Below, in pieces: positions 25,172 to 32,242 of a DNA stretch of 50,456 bases. The notes under the pieces are model-generated. The model saw nothing but the letters and a program-made list of their open reading frames with translations, was not told the origin of the DNA and did no database searches. Numbering within the stretch: the first letter of the stretch is position 1; every line of letters starts with the position of its first letter. The stretch covers positions 1-50,456 of the forward strand of contig SYGM01000055.1 in NCBI GenBank assembly GCA_005799545.1, given 5' to 3'. This DNA comes from Planctomycetia bacterium (lineage in GTDB: Bacteria > Planctomycetota > UBA1135 > GCA-002686595). The translations under genes were made by a program, and so were the position numbers.

Positions 25172-25845
25172 CTACCTCCACCGAGAGCACCACCCCGATC
25201 CGCGTTTTCCTCGTCGACGACCAGGCCATGGTCCGCGCCGGCTTCAAGAGCATCATCGGCAAGGATCCGCGCTTCAAGATCGAGGGCGACAGTGGTGATC
25301 CCCGCGCTGCGGTCGACATCATCGGCAAGCTGCTCCCGGACGTGGTTCTGCTCGACATCACCATGCCGGGCCTTTCGGGAATCGACACGATTCCGCTGAT
25401 CCGCAAGGTGCATCCCCGCGCGCGCGTTGTGATGCTGACGCACCACGAGGGCGAGAGCTTCGTGGAGCAGGCGCTGCAGGCGGGCGCGGACGGCTATCTC
25501 TCCAAGGATTCTGAACCGCAGGAGCTCGCGCTGGCGCTGGAATCCGTGCACAAGGGCAAGATGTATCTCTCGCCGAAGGTGGCCGGAGTTCTGGTCCATC
25601 GCGCGCGCGGCAATGCGGGTCCGAGCAATCTCAGTGCGGGCCGCGTGCAGTCGCTGACACCGCGCGAGCGCGAAGTGTTTCAATTGCTGGCGATGGGTAA
25701 GAGCAACAAGGAAGTCGCCAAGGCGCTGGGCATGAGCCTTGGGACCGCGAAGAAGCACCGCGAGAATCTGCAGCGCAAACTGGATTGTCACTCCGCGGCG
25801 GAGCTGGCATTGCTTGCGATTCGTGAAGGATTGCTGACGACGTGA
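25168..25845 (+). CDS. NarL/FixJ-family response regulator
   Basis: 225 residues. The receiver domain has acidic pair Asp17-Asp18, phospho-acceptor Asp63 in L-L-D-I-T-M-P-G, a conserved Thr in M-L-T-H-H and Lys in L-S-K-D. A LuxR-type helix-turn-helix follows from about residue 160 (L-T-P-R-E-R-E-V-F, then N-K-E-V-A-K-A-L and T-A-K-K-H-R-E-N). Both domains are complete. The ATGA overlap with the kinase gene makes them a cognate pair. Its probable targets are the Usp, Hsp20, nitroreductase and CBS genes around it. Confidence 0.95.
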   Translation: MTTSTESTTPIRVFLVDDQAMVRAGFKSIIGKDPRFKIEGDSGDPRAAVDIIGKLLPDVVLLDITMPGLSGIDTIPLIRKVHPRARVVMLTHHEGESFVEQALQAGADGYLSKDSEPQELALALESVHKGKMYLSPKVAGVLVHRARGNAGPSNLSAGRVQSLTPREREVFQLLAMGKSNKEVAKALGMSLGTAKKHRENLQRKLDCHSAAELALLAIREGLLTT

Positions 25846-25851
25846 GCTCCT

Positions 25852-26136
25852 TTACGCTCCCCCCGGAGGTCCCACCTCCGGGGACTGGGGCGCAGGTGTC
25901 GGCTGCCAGGGCGGGTTCACTTCCGGCCGCGGTGCGGACGGTTCGAAGGGCCGGGGAGACTCCGGTCGCGGCGTCTCGGGCTGCGGCGGATTGACTTCGG
26001 GCTTTCCCGGACGGGGCTGAGCTTTCGAGCTGCGTATCTGCATGCACCACTTGGAACCGCCCGCGACGGCCGCGGCAATGTGCATCAGTCCGTAGTTTCT
26101 CCCGCAGAAGGCCGTCGCTCCGTGCCACGCGCGCAT
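25852..26136 (-). CDS. Possible small Pro-rich protein
   Basis: A 94-residue frame whose second half is a Pro-rich repeat: P-E-V-N-P-P occurs twice and P-E-V-G-P-P once, with P-R-P spacers. Codon use is mostly GC-ending, as expected for a gene here. It is divergent from hsp20 and ends six bases from the regulator's stop. A perfect hairpin lies over its 3' end. Cys at three places in the N-terminal half might bind metal. Start candidates are ATG 26136 and ATG 26085. It fills most of the 388 bases between the regulator and hsp20; a chance open frame is possible. No function is suggested. Confidence 0.4.
   Translation of the reverse strand: MRAWHGATAFCGRNYGLMHIAAAVAGGSKWCMQIRSSKAQPRPGKPEVNPPQPETPRPESPRPFEPSAPRPEVNPPWQPTPAPQSPEVGPPGGA
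25861..25883. terminator. Terminator-like hairpin between convergent genes
   Basis: A perfect 10-bp stem, CCCCGGAGGT at 25861-25870 and ACCTCCGGGG at 25874-25883, with loop CCC. It follows the response-regulator stop by 15 bases and overlaps the 3' end of the possible Pro-rich gene. No U-tract follows, but the stem is strong; probably bidirectional. Confidence 0.55.
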
Positions 26137-26233
26137 GTACGGACTTTTGCCCTGCGCGGTGCGCCTTGTGGCGGAAGGCGTCAGGTTTCAGCGACTCCTA
26201 CAGTGCGGTTGCCTCAACGAAGGAAGGCCAACC

Positions 26234-26692
26234 ATGAAACTGACTCCCTGGAAACACCGCCACGACGTCACCAACTTCCGCTCCGAGATCGACGATCTCG
26301 TCAACCGCTTCTTCCACGAGCCGATGGCGACGCATCTGCCCGAAGCGTTCACGCGGCCGAACTTTCCGCCGCTCAACGTGGCGGAGTCCGAGAAGGCCTG
26401 GACGGTGACGGTCGAACTGCCCGGCGTTGAGGAGAAGGACATTCAGGTGCAGGTGATGGGCAATCAGCTGACCATCAAGGGCGAGCGCAAGTGGGAAGAG
26501 GAGAAGAAGTCGAAGGAGTTCCACCGCGTCGAGTCGCAGTTCGGCTCCTTTGAGCGCATGGTCACGCTGCCCACGAACCTGCGTCTCGATCCGGATTCCG
26601 TGCAGGCGACCTGCCGCCGCGGAATGCTGGAAATCGTGATCCCCAAGGTCGAGCCCACGCCCGCAGCCAAGATCCCTGTTCGTCCGGCCTGA
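26234..26692 (+). CDS. Hsp20 / alpha-crystallin small heat shock protein
   Basis: 152 residues, an ATP-independent holdase chaperone. The alpha-crystallin domain spans about 40-140: L-N-V-A-E-S, V-E-L-P-G-V, L-T-I-K-G-E-R, and the family mark R-R-G-M-L-E-I-V-I-P. The C-terminal I-P-V is the I-x-I/V oligomer contact. The start is ATG 26234 with AAGGAAGG ahead; upstream in-frame codons look non-coding. It is first of a probable operon with the nitroreductase and second Usp gene. A TCCGTAG half-site lies at 26089-26095. In mycobacteria the equivalent gene (hspX) is controlled by DosR. Confidence 0.95.
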   Translation: MKLTPWKHRHDVTNFRSEIDDLVNRFFHEPMATHLPEAFTRPNFPPLNVAESEKAWTVTVELPGVEEKDIQVQVMGNQLTIKGERKWEEEKKSKEFHRVESQFGSFERMVTLPTNLRLDPDSVQATCRRGMLEIVIPKVEPTPAAKIPVRPA

Positions 26693-26706
26693 GGCCGGAA
26701 AAGGTC

Positions 26707-27801
26707 ATGACCATGGGCCCTGTGCCCTCAACGGACTCGAAGGAAACGAAGCTGGAGGAGCTGGATGCGCTGGAGCTGCGTCCGGTTCCTCGGCTGCATC
26801 TGCAGCACGCGGCGCGCTGCGCGCAGCAGGCGCCTTCGCCCTGGAACACGCAGCCTTGGCTGCTGCGCATCGGCGAGCGCAGCCTGGAGGTGTGGGCGGA
26901 CCGCAGTCGCAACCTGAAGCTCGCCGATCCGCACCAGCGCGAGCTGACGATCGCCTGCGGCGCCGCGGCGCAGCATGCTGCCGTGGCGCTGGAGCGTCTG
27001 GGCTGGAAGGTCGAAGTCGACTATCTGCCGGAGTTTCGCACCCCGGATTGCCTGGCGCGGATCACGCTGATTGCGCGCAAGTCAGCCGGCATCGAGTCGC
27101 GCGAGCTGTACTCGGCGCTGTGGCGCCGCCACACGCAGCGCGGCGCCTATCCGAGAACGGACCTGTGCGGCCATGTCGGTGAGGCCCTGAAGGTGGCCGC
27201 GCTGCGGGAAGGCACGCTGCCGGAGTTCTTCGGCGACGAACGTCGCGCGCGGCTGTCGGAACTGGTGGAAGCGGGCATGCTGGTGCAGGGACGCAACAGC
27301 GAGCTGCGGCGTGAACGGCTCGAGTGGATCGGCCGCGCGGCGGGTCGGCCCGCCGACGGGATCGCGGCGCGCGAGCTCGGGCTGGCCTGCGTGCCGCAGT
27401 CACTGATGCCGTTCCTGCTTGGCACGGAGTGGGGGATTCGCAAGCGTGCAAGGCGCGAAGCGGAGCTGGTGCGCGAGGCGCCGTGCGTGCTGCTGCTGTC
27501 GAGCACGCACGAAGAACCGGCCGAGTGGCTGCGCGCGGGTGCCGCGCTCGGGCGCGTGCTGCTGGTGGCGACCGCGGCGGGACTGGTGGCATCGTTCCAC
27601 GATGCCGCGATCGAGGTGCCGCATCTGCGGCATGCGGTGCGGCAACTGGCTGGCAACGCCGCATTCCCGCAGGTGCTGCTGCGTCTGGGCTACGGCACTC
27701 CGGCGGAGGGAGCCGGCCGCCGTGAGCTATCCGAGATCTGCTTCGATGAAACGAGCTCGCAGTGCAACCGAGGAGGTGTTCCGTGTCCGCTGGTGCTCTA
27801 G
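26707..27801 (+). CDS. Acg-family nitroreductase-fold flavoprotein
   Basis: 364 residues. A-P-S-P-W-N-T-Q-P-W near 45-54 is the FMN-binding segment of Acg-like proteins; D-x-x-R-x-L plus T-I-A-C-G-A-A follow, then the second half with R-H-T-Q-R-G and the closing L-L-R-L-G-Y-G. The two fused half-domains and length match the Acg (Rv2032) family, which binds FMN but lacks clear nitroreductase activity and may store flavin. It starts 14 bases after hsp20 and overlaps the Usp gene by 19 bases. A second ATG at 26713 is possible. The last 20 residues run past the usual end and may be coupling sequence for the next gene. Confidence 0.85.
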   Translation: MTMGPVPSTDSKETKLEELDALELRPVPRLHLQHAARCAQQAPSPWNTQPWLLRIGERSLEVWADRSRNLKLADPHQRELTIACGAAAQHAAVALERLGWKVEVDYLPEFRTPDCLARITLIARKSAGIESRELYSALWRRHTQRGAYPRTDLCGHVGEALKVAALREGTLPEFFGDERRARLSELVEAGMLVQGRNSELRRERLEWIGRAAGRPADGIAARELGLACVPQSLMPFLLGTEWGIRKRARREAELVREAPCVLLLSSTHEEPAEWLRAGAALGRVLLVATAAGLVASFHDAAIEVPHLRHAVRQLAGNAAFPQVLLRLGYGTPAEGAGRRELSEICFDETSSQCNRGGVPCPLVL

Positions 27802-28676
27802 AGACGGCTCCGCGTTTCCGTTCGCTGCTGGTCGGGCTGGATGCCGAGGGGCTTTCCGATGCAGCGGTCGACATGGCGCTGCAGTGCGAGAAACAGCTGG
27901 GCGCGAGCCTTCTGGCCGTGCATGTCAGTGAGCATCCCGGCAAGGTTCCGCTGGAAGCCATCCAGAGCGCGGCCGTGCAGCACATGCGCACGCTGCTGCG
28001 CCGTCGCGGCGAGGATGGAGCACGGGCCGAGCGTCTGGTGCATGTCCGGCGCGGTTCGGCGGGCAAGTGCCTGCTGGAGGAAGCGCAGGCCTGTCAGGCC
28101 GACATCCTGTTCCTCGGTCCGCACCGCCATCGCGGTTGGATCGACTTCGGCGCCACGGCGCGCACGGTGCTGGCGCATGCGCCGCGGGGAGTCTGGCTGC
28201 AGCCCGGGCCCGCCCGTCCGATCACGAGCATTCTGTGCCCGGTGGATCTTTCCCCCGACAGCCTGCATGCCCTGCGCACCGCGTGCGTTCTGGCGCGGCA
28301 CTTCGGTGCTCGGGTCACTGCCCTGCATGTGGTGCAATCCTCGGCGTACTTCATCAGCACCTGGCCCGAGTACCCGGATCTCACGGCGGCGCTCTCGCTC
28401 GATGAGCTGCGCAAGCAGGCCGAGCAGGAGTTTCACAAGACGCTGGCGCGCTTTGAGTGGGAAGCGATCCCGCATGAACAGCGCCTGGAAGAGGGCGAGC
28501 CTGTCCAGCGCATCCTCCAGAATGCGGCCGAGCACGATCTGATCGTGCTCGGAAGCCACGGGCGCACGGGTCTTTCCGGCGCGCTGCTCGGCAACACGGC
28601 CTATTCAGTGATGAAGCGCAGCGACAAGCCGGTGCTTGCGCTGCGCCATCCTGAAAGGGCCTACCTGATCAGCTGA
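27783..28676 (+). CDS. Tandem-domain universal stress protein
   Basis: About 297 residues, two UspA domains. The second carries G-S-H-G-R-T-G-L-S-G-A-L-L-G-N, close to the ATP-binding G-x2-G-x9-G-S/T motif but with Asn at the last place. The first has G-P-H-R-H-R-G-W and is degenerate, as in the other Usp gene of this window, so the two share an architecture and probably an ancestor. GTG 27783 was chosen because AGGAGGT lies just ahead, inside the nitroreductase gene. It is the last gene of the hsp20 operon and overlaps the convergent rrf2 gene by eight bases. Confidence 0.9.
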   Translation: MSAGALETAPRFRSLLVGLDAEGLSDAAVDMALQCEKQLGASLLAVHVSEHPGKVPLEAIQSAAVQHMRTLLRRRGEDGARAERLVHVRRGSAGKCLLEEAQACQADILFLGPHRHRGWIDFGATARTVLAHAPRGVWLQPGPARPITSILCPVDLSPDSLHALRTACVLARHFGARVTALHVVQSSAYFISTWPEYPDLTAALSLDELRKQAEQEFHKTLARFEWEAIPHEQRLEEGEPVQRILQNAAEHDLIVLGSHGRTGLSGALLGNTAYSVMKRSDKPVLALRHPERAYLIS

Positions 28677-29154
28677 AGCTGCCGGCGAGGCGCACGGGTG
28701 CGTTGTTGCTGCTGCCGTGAGAGGGCAGGGCTGCGGGCGGCTGTGCCGGGAAGGTGCAACTCTGCGCCATCGCGGCCAGCGTGGTGTGCTCGAGGAAGCC
28801 ATGGAAGGCCTGTTCGTGCTTCTGCTGCTCGGTGTGGAGCAGGCAGCAGTGTCCGTTCGGCAGCTTGGCCGAAGGGCAGGAGCAGCCGTCGCCGTGCTCG
28901 TTCTGGTCGAGCGCCTGCACGATCGAGAGCAGCGTGATCTGCTCCGGGGGCTGGGCGAGACGGAAGCCGCCACCGCGACCACGCTGGCTCGAGAGCAGGC
29001 CGCGCACCACGAGCGGTTGCAGGACCTTGCCGAGGAAGGCCGCAGGGATGCCCAGCTCGCGAGCCATGTCGAGAGCCAAGTGGAACTCGCCGCGCGGGCG
29101 GCTGGCCATGAAGCTGAGAGAGCGGATGGCGTATTCGGATGTGCGTGAGATCAT
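28669..29154 (-). CDS. Rrf2-family transcriptional regulator with possible Fe-S Cys set
   Basis: 161 residues. The winged helix runs through S-R-T-S-E-Y-A-I-R-S-L to R-G-R-G-G-G-F-R-L-A, both typical of Rrf2. A Cys group C-x-C-x9-C-C near residues 92-105 lies where IscR/NsrR-type members hold their [Fe-S] cluster, but the spacing differs from theirs, so cluster binding is only likely. The tail after 115 is Ser/Pro/Ala-rich and not conserved-looking. ATG 29154 has GGAGG at 29163-29167; a TTG at 29169 is less likely. It is divergent from the CBS-hemerythrin operon, with a TCGGT-TTT-ACCGA palindrome between. It may sense NO or redox state. Confidence 0.88.
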   Translation of the reverse strand: MISRTSEYAIRSLSFMASRPRGEFHLALDMARELGIPAAFLGKVLQPLVVRGLLSSQRGRGGGFRLAQPPEQITLLSIVQALDQNEHGDGCSCPSAKLPNGHCCLLHTEQQKHEQAFHGFLEHTTLAAMAQSCTFPAQPPAALPSHGSSNNAPVRLAGSFS

Positions 29155-29221
29155 GAGGGTTGCCTCCAATGGGTCAAACGCCGTCCCGATCCGATTCCGC
29201 CACGATCTTCGGTGAAACTTC

Positions 29222-29234
29222 TCGGTTTTACCGA
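29222..29234. promoter_or_regulatory. Palindrome upstream of the Rrf2 gene
   Basis: TCGGT-TTT-ACCGA at 29222-29234, with a further TTCGGT at 29208-29213 to its left. It is placed 68 bases from the Rrf2 start and 109 from the CBS start. A possible autoregulatory site for the Rrf2 protein; inference only. Confidence 0.3.
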
Positions 29235-29259
29235 ATCCTGCGAACTCGCTCCTCCTTTG

Positions 29260-29277
29260 CTACGCCGGCTGGCGTAG
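29260..29277. promoter_or_regulatory. Perfect CTACGCC-N4-GGCGTAG palindrome upstream of the CBS gene
   Basis: Seven-base perfect arms separated by GGCT, centred about 75 bases before the CBS start codon. Two seven-base arms with a short spacer are the usual size for a NarL/FixJ-type dimer site. Related half-sites lie upstream of the kinase gene, the first Usp gene and hsp20. It is a good candidate operator of the cluster; the regulator assignment is inferred. Confidence 0.5.
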
Positions 29278-29342
29278 GGCGCGGAAGGGATTTCCCGCGT
29301 ACAACGAGCCTGTCCCCGCACACCGCGGGCAGGAGGAACCCC

Positions 29343-29774
29343 ATGTCTCAGCTATGCATTGAACATTTTGCCAGCACGGTGCTCGTCCACGTAGAGCCCC
29401 GTCAGAGCCTCTACGAAGCGGCTCGCCTGATGCGGGAGCACGATGTGCGGCATCTGCCCGTGATCCTCGATGGGCAACTGCGCGGCATTCTGTCGCAGCG
29501 GGACATTTACCTTGTCGAGACACTGACACAGGCGAGCCCGCACGACATCAAGGTCGAGGAAGCGATGACCCGCGACGTCTTCAGCGCCGAGTGCGAAGAG
29601 CCGGTCTGGAAGGTGGCTCGCACCATGGCTGATCGCCGCATCGGCGCCGCCATTGTGATGCGCGGCTCGCGCATCTTCGGTCTCTTCACGACCACGGATG
29701 CCCTGCGCGCTCTCGCCACGCTCGCACAGTCTCAGCACACCGAGCTCACCCTGTCCTATCCCGAGGAGGAGTGA
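29343..29774 (+). CDS. Two-CBS-domain protein
   Basis: 143 residues built from two CBS motifs: R-Q-S-L-Y-E-A-A-R-L-M with H-D-V-R-H-L-P-V and G-I-L-S-Q-R-D, then E-E-A-M-T-R-D-V with R-I-G-A-A-I-V and G-L-F-T-T-T-D. CBS pairs bind adenine nucleotides or related ligands. It resembles mycobacterial Hrp1 (hypoxic response protein) in size and layout. The start has AGGAGG ahead. The gap to the hemerythrin gene is a single base, so they form an operon. A palindrome upstream is the likely control site. Confidence 0.92.
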   Translation: MSQLCIEHFASTVLVHVEPRQSLYEAARLMREHDVRHLPVILDGQLRGILSQRDIYLVETLTQASPHDIKVEEAMTRDVFSAECEEPVWKVARTMADRRIGAAIVMRGSRIFGLFTTTDALRALATLAQSQHTELTLSYPEEE

Positions 29775-29775
29775 C

Positions 29776-30348
29776 ATGACCGCAACCCAGGCCAAGCTGA
29801 CCACGGTGCTGATCGAAGAGCACCGCATGATCGAATCCGGGCTTGTCGTGCTGGCTCGCTTTGCGGCGCACATCCGCCGCGGCGGCGAGCCCCATCCGGA
29901 GGTCATCGATGCGCTGCTGCGCTTCTTCAGCGAGTTCGTCGAAGTCGTGCATCAGGGCAAGGAAGAAGAACTGCTGCTGCCTTGGATGACCCGCACCGGC
30001 ATCCCAAGCGAGATCGGCCCGCTGCACCGCTTTCAGGAGGATCACCAGCACCTGCGTGATCTCTTCCGGCACCTTTCCGCGATGGCGCGCCACGCGGAGC
30101 TGGTCGATCAGGACGCGCAGAGCTTCTCCAGACAGGCCGAAGAACTGTGTCTCGCCTACAGCCGGCACATGCGCCGCGAGGAGGAGTCACTCTTCCCGAT
30201 GGCGGAGCAGCTCGCCGAGGGCAGCGACGGGTTGTTCTCGTGGGAAGAAGGCCTCACGCAGACCATGCATCAGGAGCACGGTGAGCTGCTGCGGCATCTG
30301 GAGCACGCCGCGGAGGCCTGGCCCATCGAGGACGTGCGCTGGCACTAG
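29776..30348 (+). CDS. Hemerythrin-like (HHE) protein
   Basis: 190 residues, all-helical. His residues at E-E-H-R-M-I-E, V-V-H-Q-G-K-E-E-E, F-Q-E-D-H-Q-H-L, Y-S-R-H-M-R-R-E-E-E and a final M-H-Q-E-H-G-E fit the HHE cation-binding pattern for a di-iron site. Such proteins bind O2 or NO or act in iron and oxidative stress responses. GAGGAG precedes ATG 29776; the earlier in-frame ATG overlaps the CBS gene and is unlikely. The stop shares CTAG with the convergent peroxidase gene. Confidence 0.88.
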   Translation: MTATQAKLTTVLIEEHRMIESGLVVLARFAAHIRRGGEPHPEVIDALLRFFSEFVEVVHQGKEEELLLPWMTRTGIPSEIGPLHRFQEDHQHLRDLFRHLSAMARHAELVDQDAQSFSRQAEELCLAYSRHMRREEESLFPMAEQLAEGSDGLFSWEEGLTQTMHQEHGELLRHLEHAAEAWPIEDVRWH

Positions 30349-31484
30349 GGGAGCGTCGGCGGCGCGATGCGCCGCTTGCGCTCCGTCAGCGACCGCAGGA
30401 ACGCGCGCAGGTCCGCCTTGTCCTGCGCGCTCAGATTGGTTTCCTGGATGTGCGGTGACTTGACGGGGAAGAGCGGGTCGGAGGCCTGCTGCTCGTCGGG
30501 TCGGATGTCCGGCATGCCGACGTCGTACATGTTGAGCACCCCGTCGAGCTCGAACAGTCCGTTGTGCATGTAGGGGGCCGTGCGTTCGACATTGCGCAGC
30601 GAGGGCGTGCGGAAGCGTCCGACATCCTCAGGCTTGCCGGTCTGCCTGTAACGCCCGAGATCTTCCTGCTTGCGCCCGTAGTAGGTCAGGCCGAGGTTGT
30701 GGAAGCGATCGTCGGTCAGCAGAGGGCCGCTGTGACAGTTGAGACAGCGACCGCGCGTGCGGAACAGGTGGAGGCCCCGCACGGCGGAGTCATCGAGGCG
30801 GGAGTACTCGCCGGCGAGGAAGCCGTCGAAGGCGCTCGAGCCGTCGGAAACGAGGGTCGCCTCAAAGGCCGCGAGCGCCGTGAGTACCTGCTCCAGGCCC
30901 GGTTCGCCCGGGCCGAAGGCGGCCTCGAAGTGCTTGCGGTAGCCATCGGAGGAGCGCAGAAAGCGCTCGATGTGTTCCTTCGAGCTATGCATCTCATCCG
31001 GGTTGGTGAGCACCAGCTCGGCCTGCTGTTCGAGCGAGGCGGCGCGCCCGTCCCAGAACCAGTTGGTGCGCAGGGCCGTGTTGAGCAGGGAGGGCGCATT
31101 GCGCGTCAGCGGGCGCATGTCCCTGCCGAAGCTCGTCGCGCGCCCGTCGGCAAAGCCAAGCTCCGCATCATGGCAGCTGACGCAGGCCATCTGCCCGCCG
31201 GGGGACAGTCGTCCGTCAAAGAAGAGCAGCTCGCCGAGCTTCTCGCGGGCCTTGATTTGCGGATCGGTCCGCGGATCGGTTGGCCGCACGCGCGCCGGCA
31301 CGGGGCCGAGCTCGCGGTGCTCGATGCCCGCATCGAGGGTCGGGGCGGGCCATTGATCGGGCGGGCGCTCGTACTGAGAGCGCAGGGCGGCGCCTTGGGC
31401 GCTCCCTGAGGCGCCCCCCGGATCGCCGGAGGGGGCCACCGCGCAGGAGCCCAGCAGAAGGAAAAGCAGCCAGACGGGTCTCAC
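30345..31484 (-). CDS. Di-heme cytochrome c peroxidase, lipoprotein
   Basis: 379 residues. Lipoprotein signal with lipobox L-G-S-C near residues 11-14. Two haem c sites: C-V-S-C-H (101-105) and C-L-N-C-H (247-251), with the spacing of the CcpA/MauG family. Other family marks are G-E-L-L-F-F-D, N-A-P-S-L-L-N and, near the C-terminus, T-A-P-Y-M-H-N-G and L-R-A-F-L-R-S-L. It probably reduces hydrogen peroxide in the periplasm with electrons from a small cytochrome, and fits the stress cluster. No haem-maturation genes are in the window. Confidence 0.93.
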   Translation of the reverse strand: MRPVWLLFLLLGSCAVAPSGDPGGASGSAQGAALRSQYERPPDQWPAPTLDAGIEHRELGPVPARVRPTDPRTDPQIKAREKLGELLFFDGRLSPGGQMACVSCHDAELGFADGRATSFGRDMRPLTRNAPSLLNTALRTNWFWDGRAASLEQQAELVLTNPDEMHSSKEHIERFLRSSDGYRKHFEAAFGPGEPGLEQVLTALAAFEATLVSDGSSAFDGFLAGEYSRLDDSAVRGLHLFRTRGRCLNCHSGPLLTDDRFHNLGLTYYGRKQEDLGRYRQTGKPEDVGRFRTPSLRNVERTAPYMHNGLFELDGVLNMYDVGMPDIRPDEQQASDPLFPVKSPHIQETNLSAQDKADLRAFLRSLTERKRRIAPPTLP

Positions 31485-31560
31485 ACGGACACTCTAACTG
31501 ACAGGAAGCTTGCAGAGCGACCCGTTCCCTTGCGCGATGCCGGCGGCTGGAGGCTACCCT

Positions 31561-32196
31561 ATGCCCACCGCGCCTGCGCTTGCCATGGTCACGCTTGTTG
31601 CCGTTCTGCTGACGCTCACCCGCATCGGGGCCTCCGAGCCCGTGTCGGCGAGCGCCCTCGCAGCTCCGGTGCGGGCATCCGCGGCGGCGGCCCCTGCTCC
31701 TGAATCGGCGCCCGCTGCCGCCAACACTGCGTCCTATTCGCTGGATGAGCTGCTGGCGGCACTGCGCCTCGTGGAGACCGGCGGCCTGCGCCACGAAGGG
31801 CGCCATGCGACCGGCGATGGCGGCAAGGCGATCGGCCCGTACCAGATCCATCGCTCGTACTGGAAGGACTCGCGCCTGCCGGGCACGCATGAGGATTGCC
31901 GCGATCCAGCCTATGCGCGCGAGGTCGTGATGGCCTACTGGCGCCGCTACTGCCCGCGTGAGCTGGCGCAAGGCGAGGTCGAGGTGCTGGCGCGCGTGCA
32001 CAATGGCGGTCCGGAGGGTCACAGGAAGAGCGCGACGCTGAAGTTCTGGCGCAAGGTCGAGACCGAGCTGCAGCGCGCGCGCAGCAAGGCCCTCCCCAAG
32101 CCGCCCGTTCCGCAGCCGAATCCACGGCCGAATCCGCAGCCGAATCCCAAGCCGATTCGCTCGAGCGACTCCGCTCCCAAGATCGAGTTCTGCTGA
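31561..32196 (+). CDS. Lysozyme-like (destabilase/i-type-like) exported protein
   Basis: 211 residues from ATG 31561, which follows GGAGG at good spacing. Signal peptide, Ala/Pro-rich linker (30-60), then L-V-E-T-G-G, D-G-G-K-A-I-G-P-Y-Q-I-H, E-D-C-R-D-P-A-Y-A and V-H-N-G-G-P-E-G, which I recognise from lysozyme-like proteins of planctomycetes and the i-type lysozyme family. The Glu of V-E-T-G-G is a plausible catalytic acid. The tail is P-N-P-R-P-N-P-Q-P-N-P repeats, which may anchor it to the wall or matrix. It probably cleaves or binds cell-wall glycan; the substrate is uncertain. Confidence 0.8.
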   Translation: MPTAPALAMVTLVAVLLTLTRIGASEPVSASALAAPVRASAAAAPAPESAPAAANTASYSLDELLAALRLVETGGLRHEGRHATGDGGKAIGPYQIHRSYWKDSRLPGTHEDCRDPAYAREVVMAYWRRYCPRELAQGEVEVLARVHNGGPEGHRKSATLKFWRKVETELQRARSKALPKPPVPQPNPRPNPQPNPKPIRSSDSAPKIEFC

Positions 32197-32242
32197 GCTG
32201 CAGCGCATGGTCGCGCGCGAACTGCGCTAGGCTGGAGCGCGC

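Noticed and set aside
26135-26233. N-terminal extension of Hsp20 from 26135
   Set aside because: The codons are unlike coding sequence here, and AAGGAAGG directly precedes ATG 26234, where the normal Hsp20 N-terminus begins.
29208-29234. FNR-type or DosR-type consensus box
   Set aside because: No TTGAT-N4-ATCAA and no match to the DosR palindrome was found here; only the TCGGT-TTT-ACCGA repeat is present.
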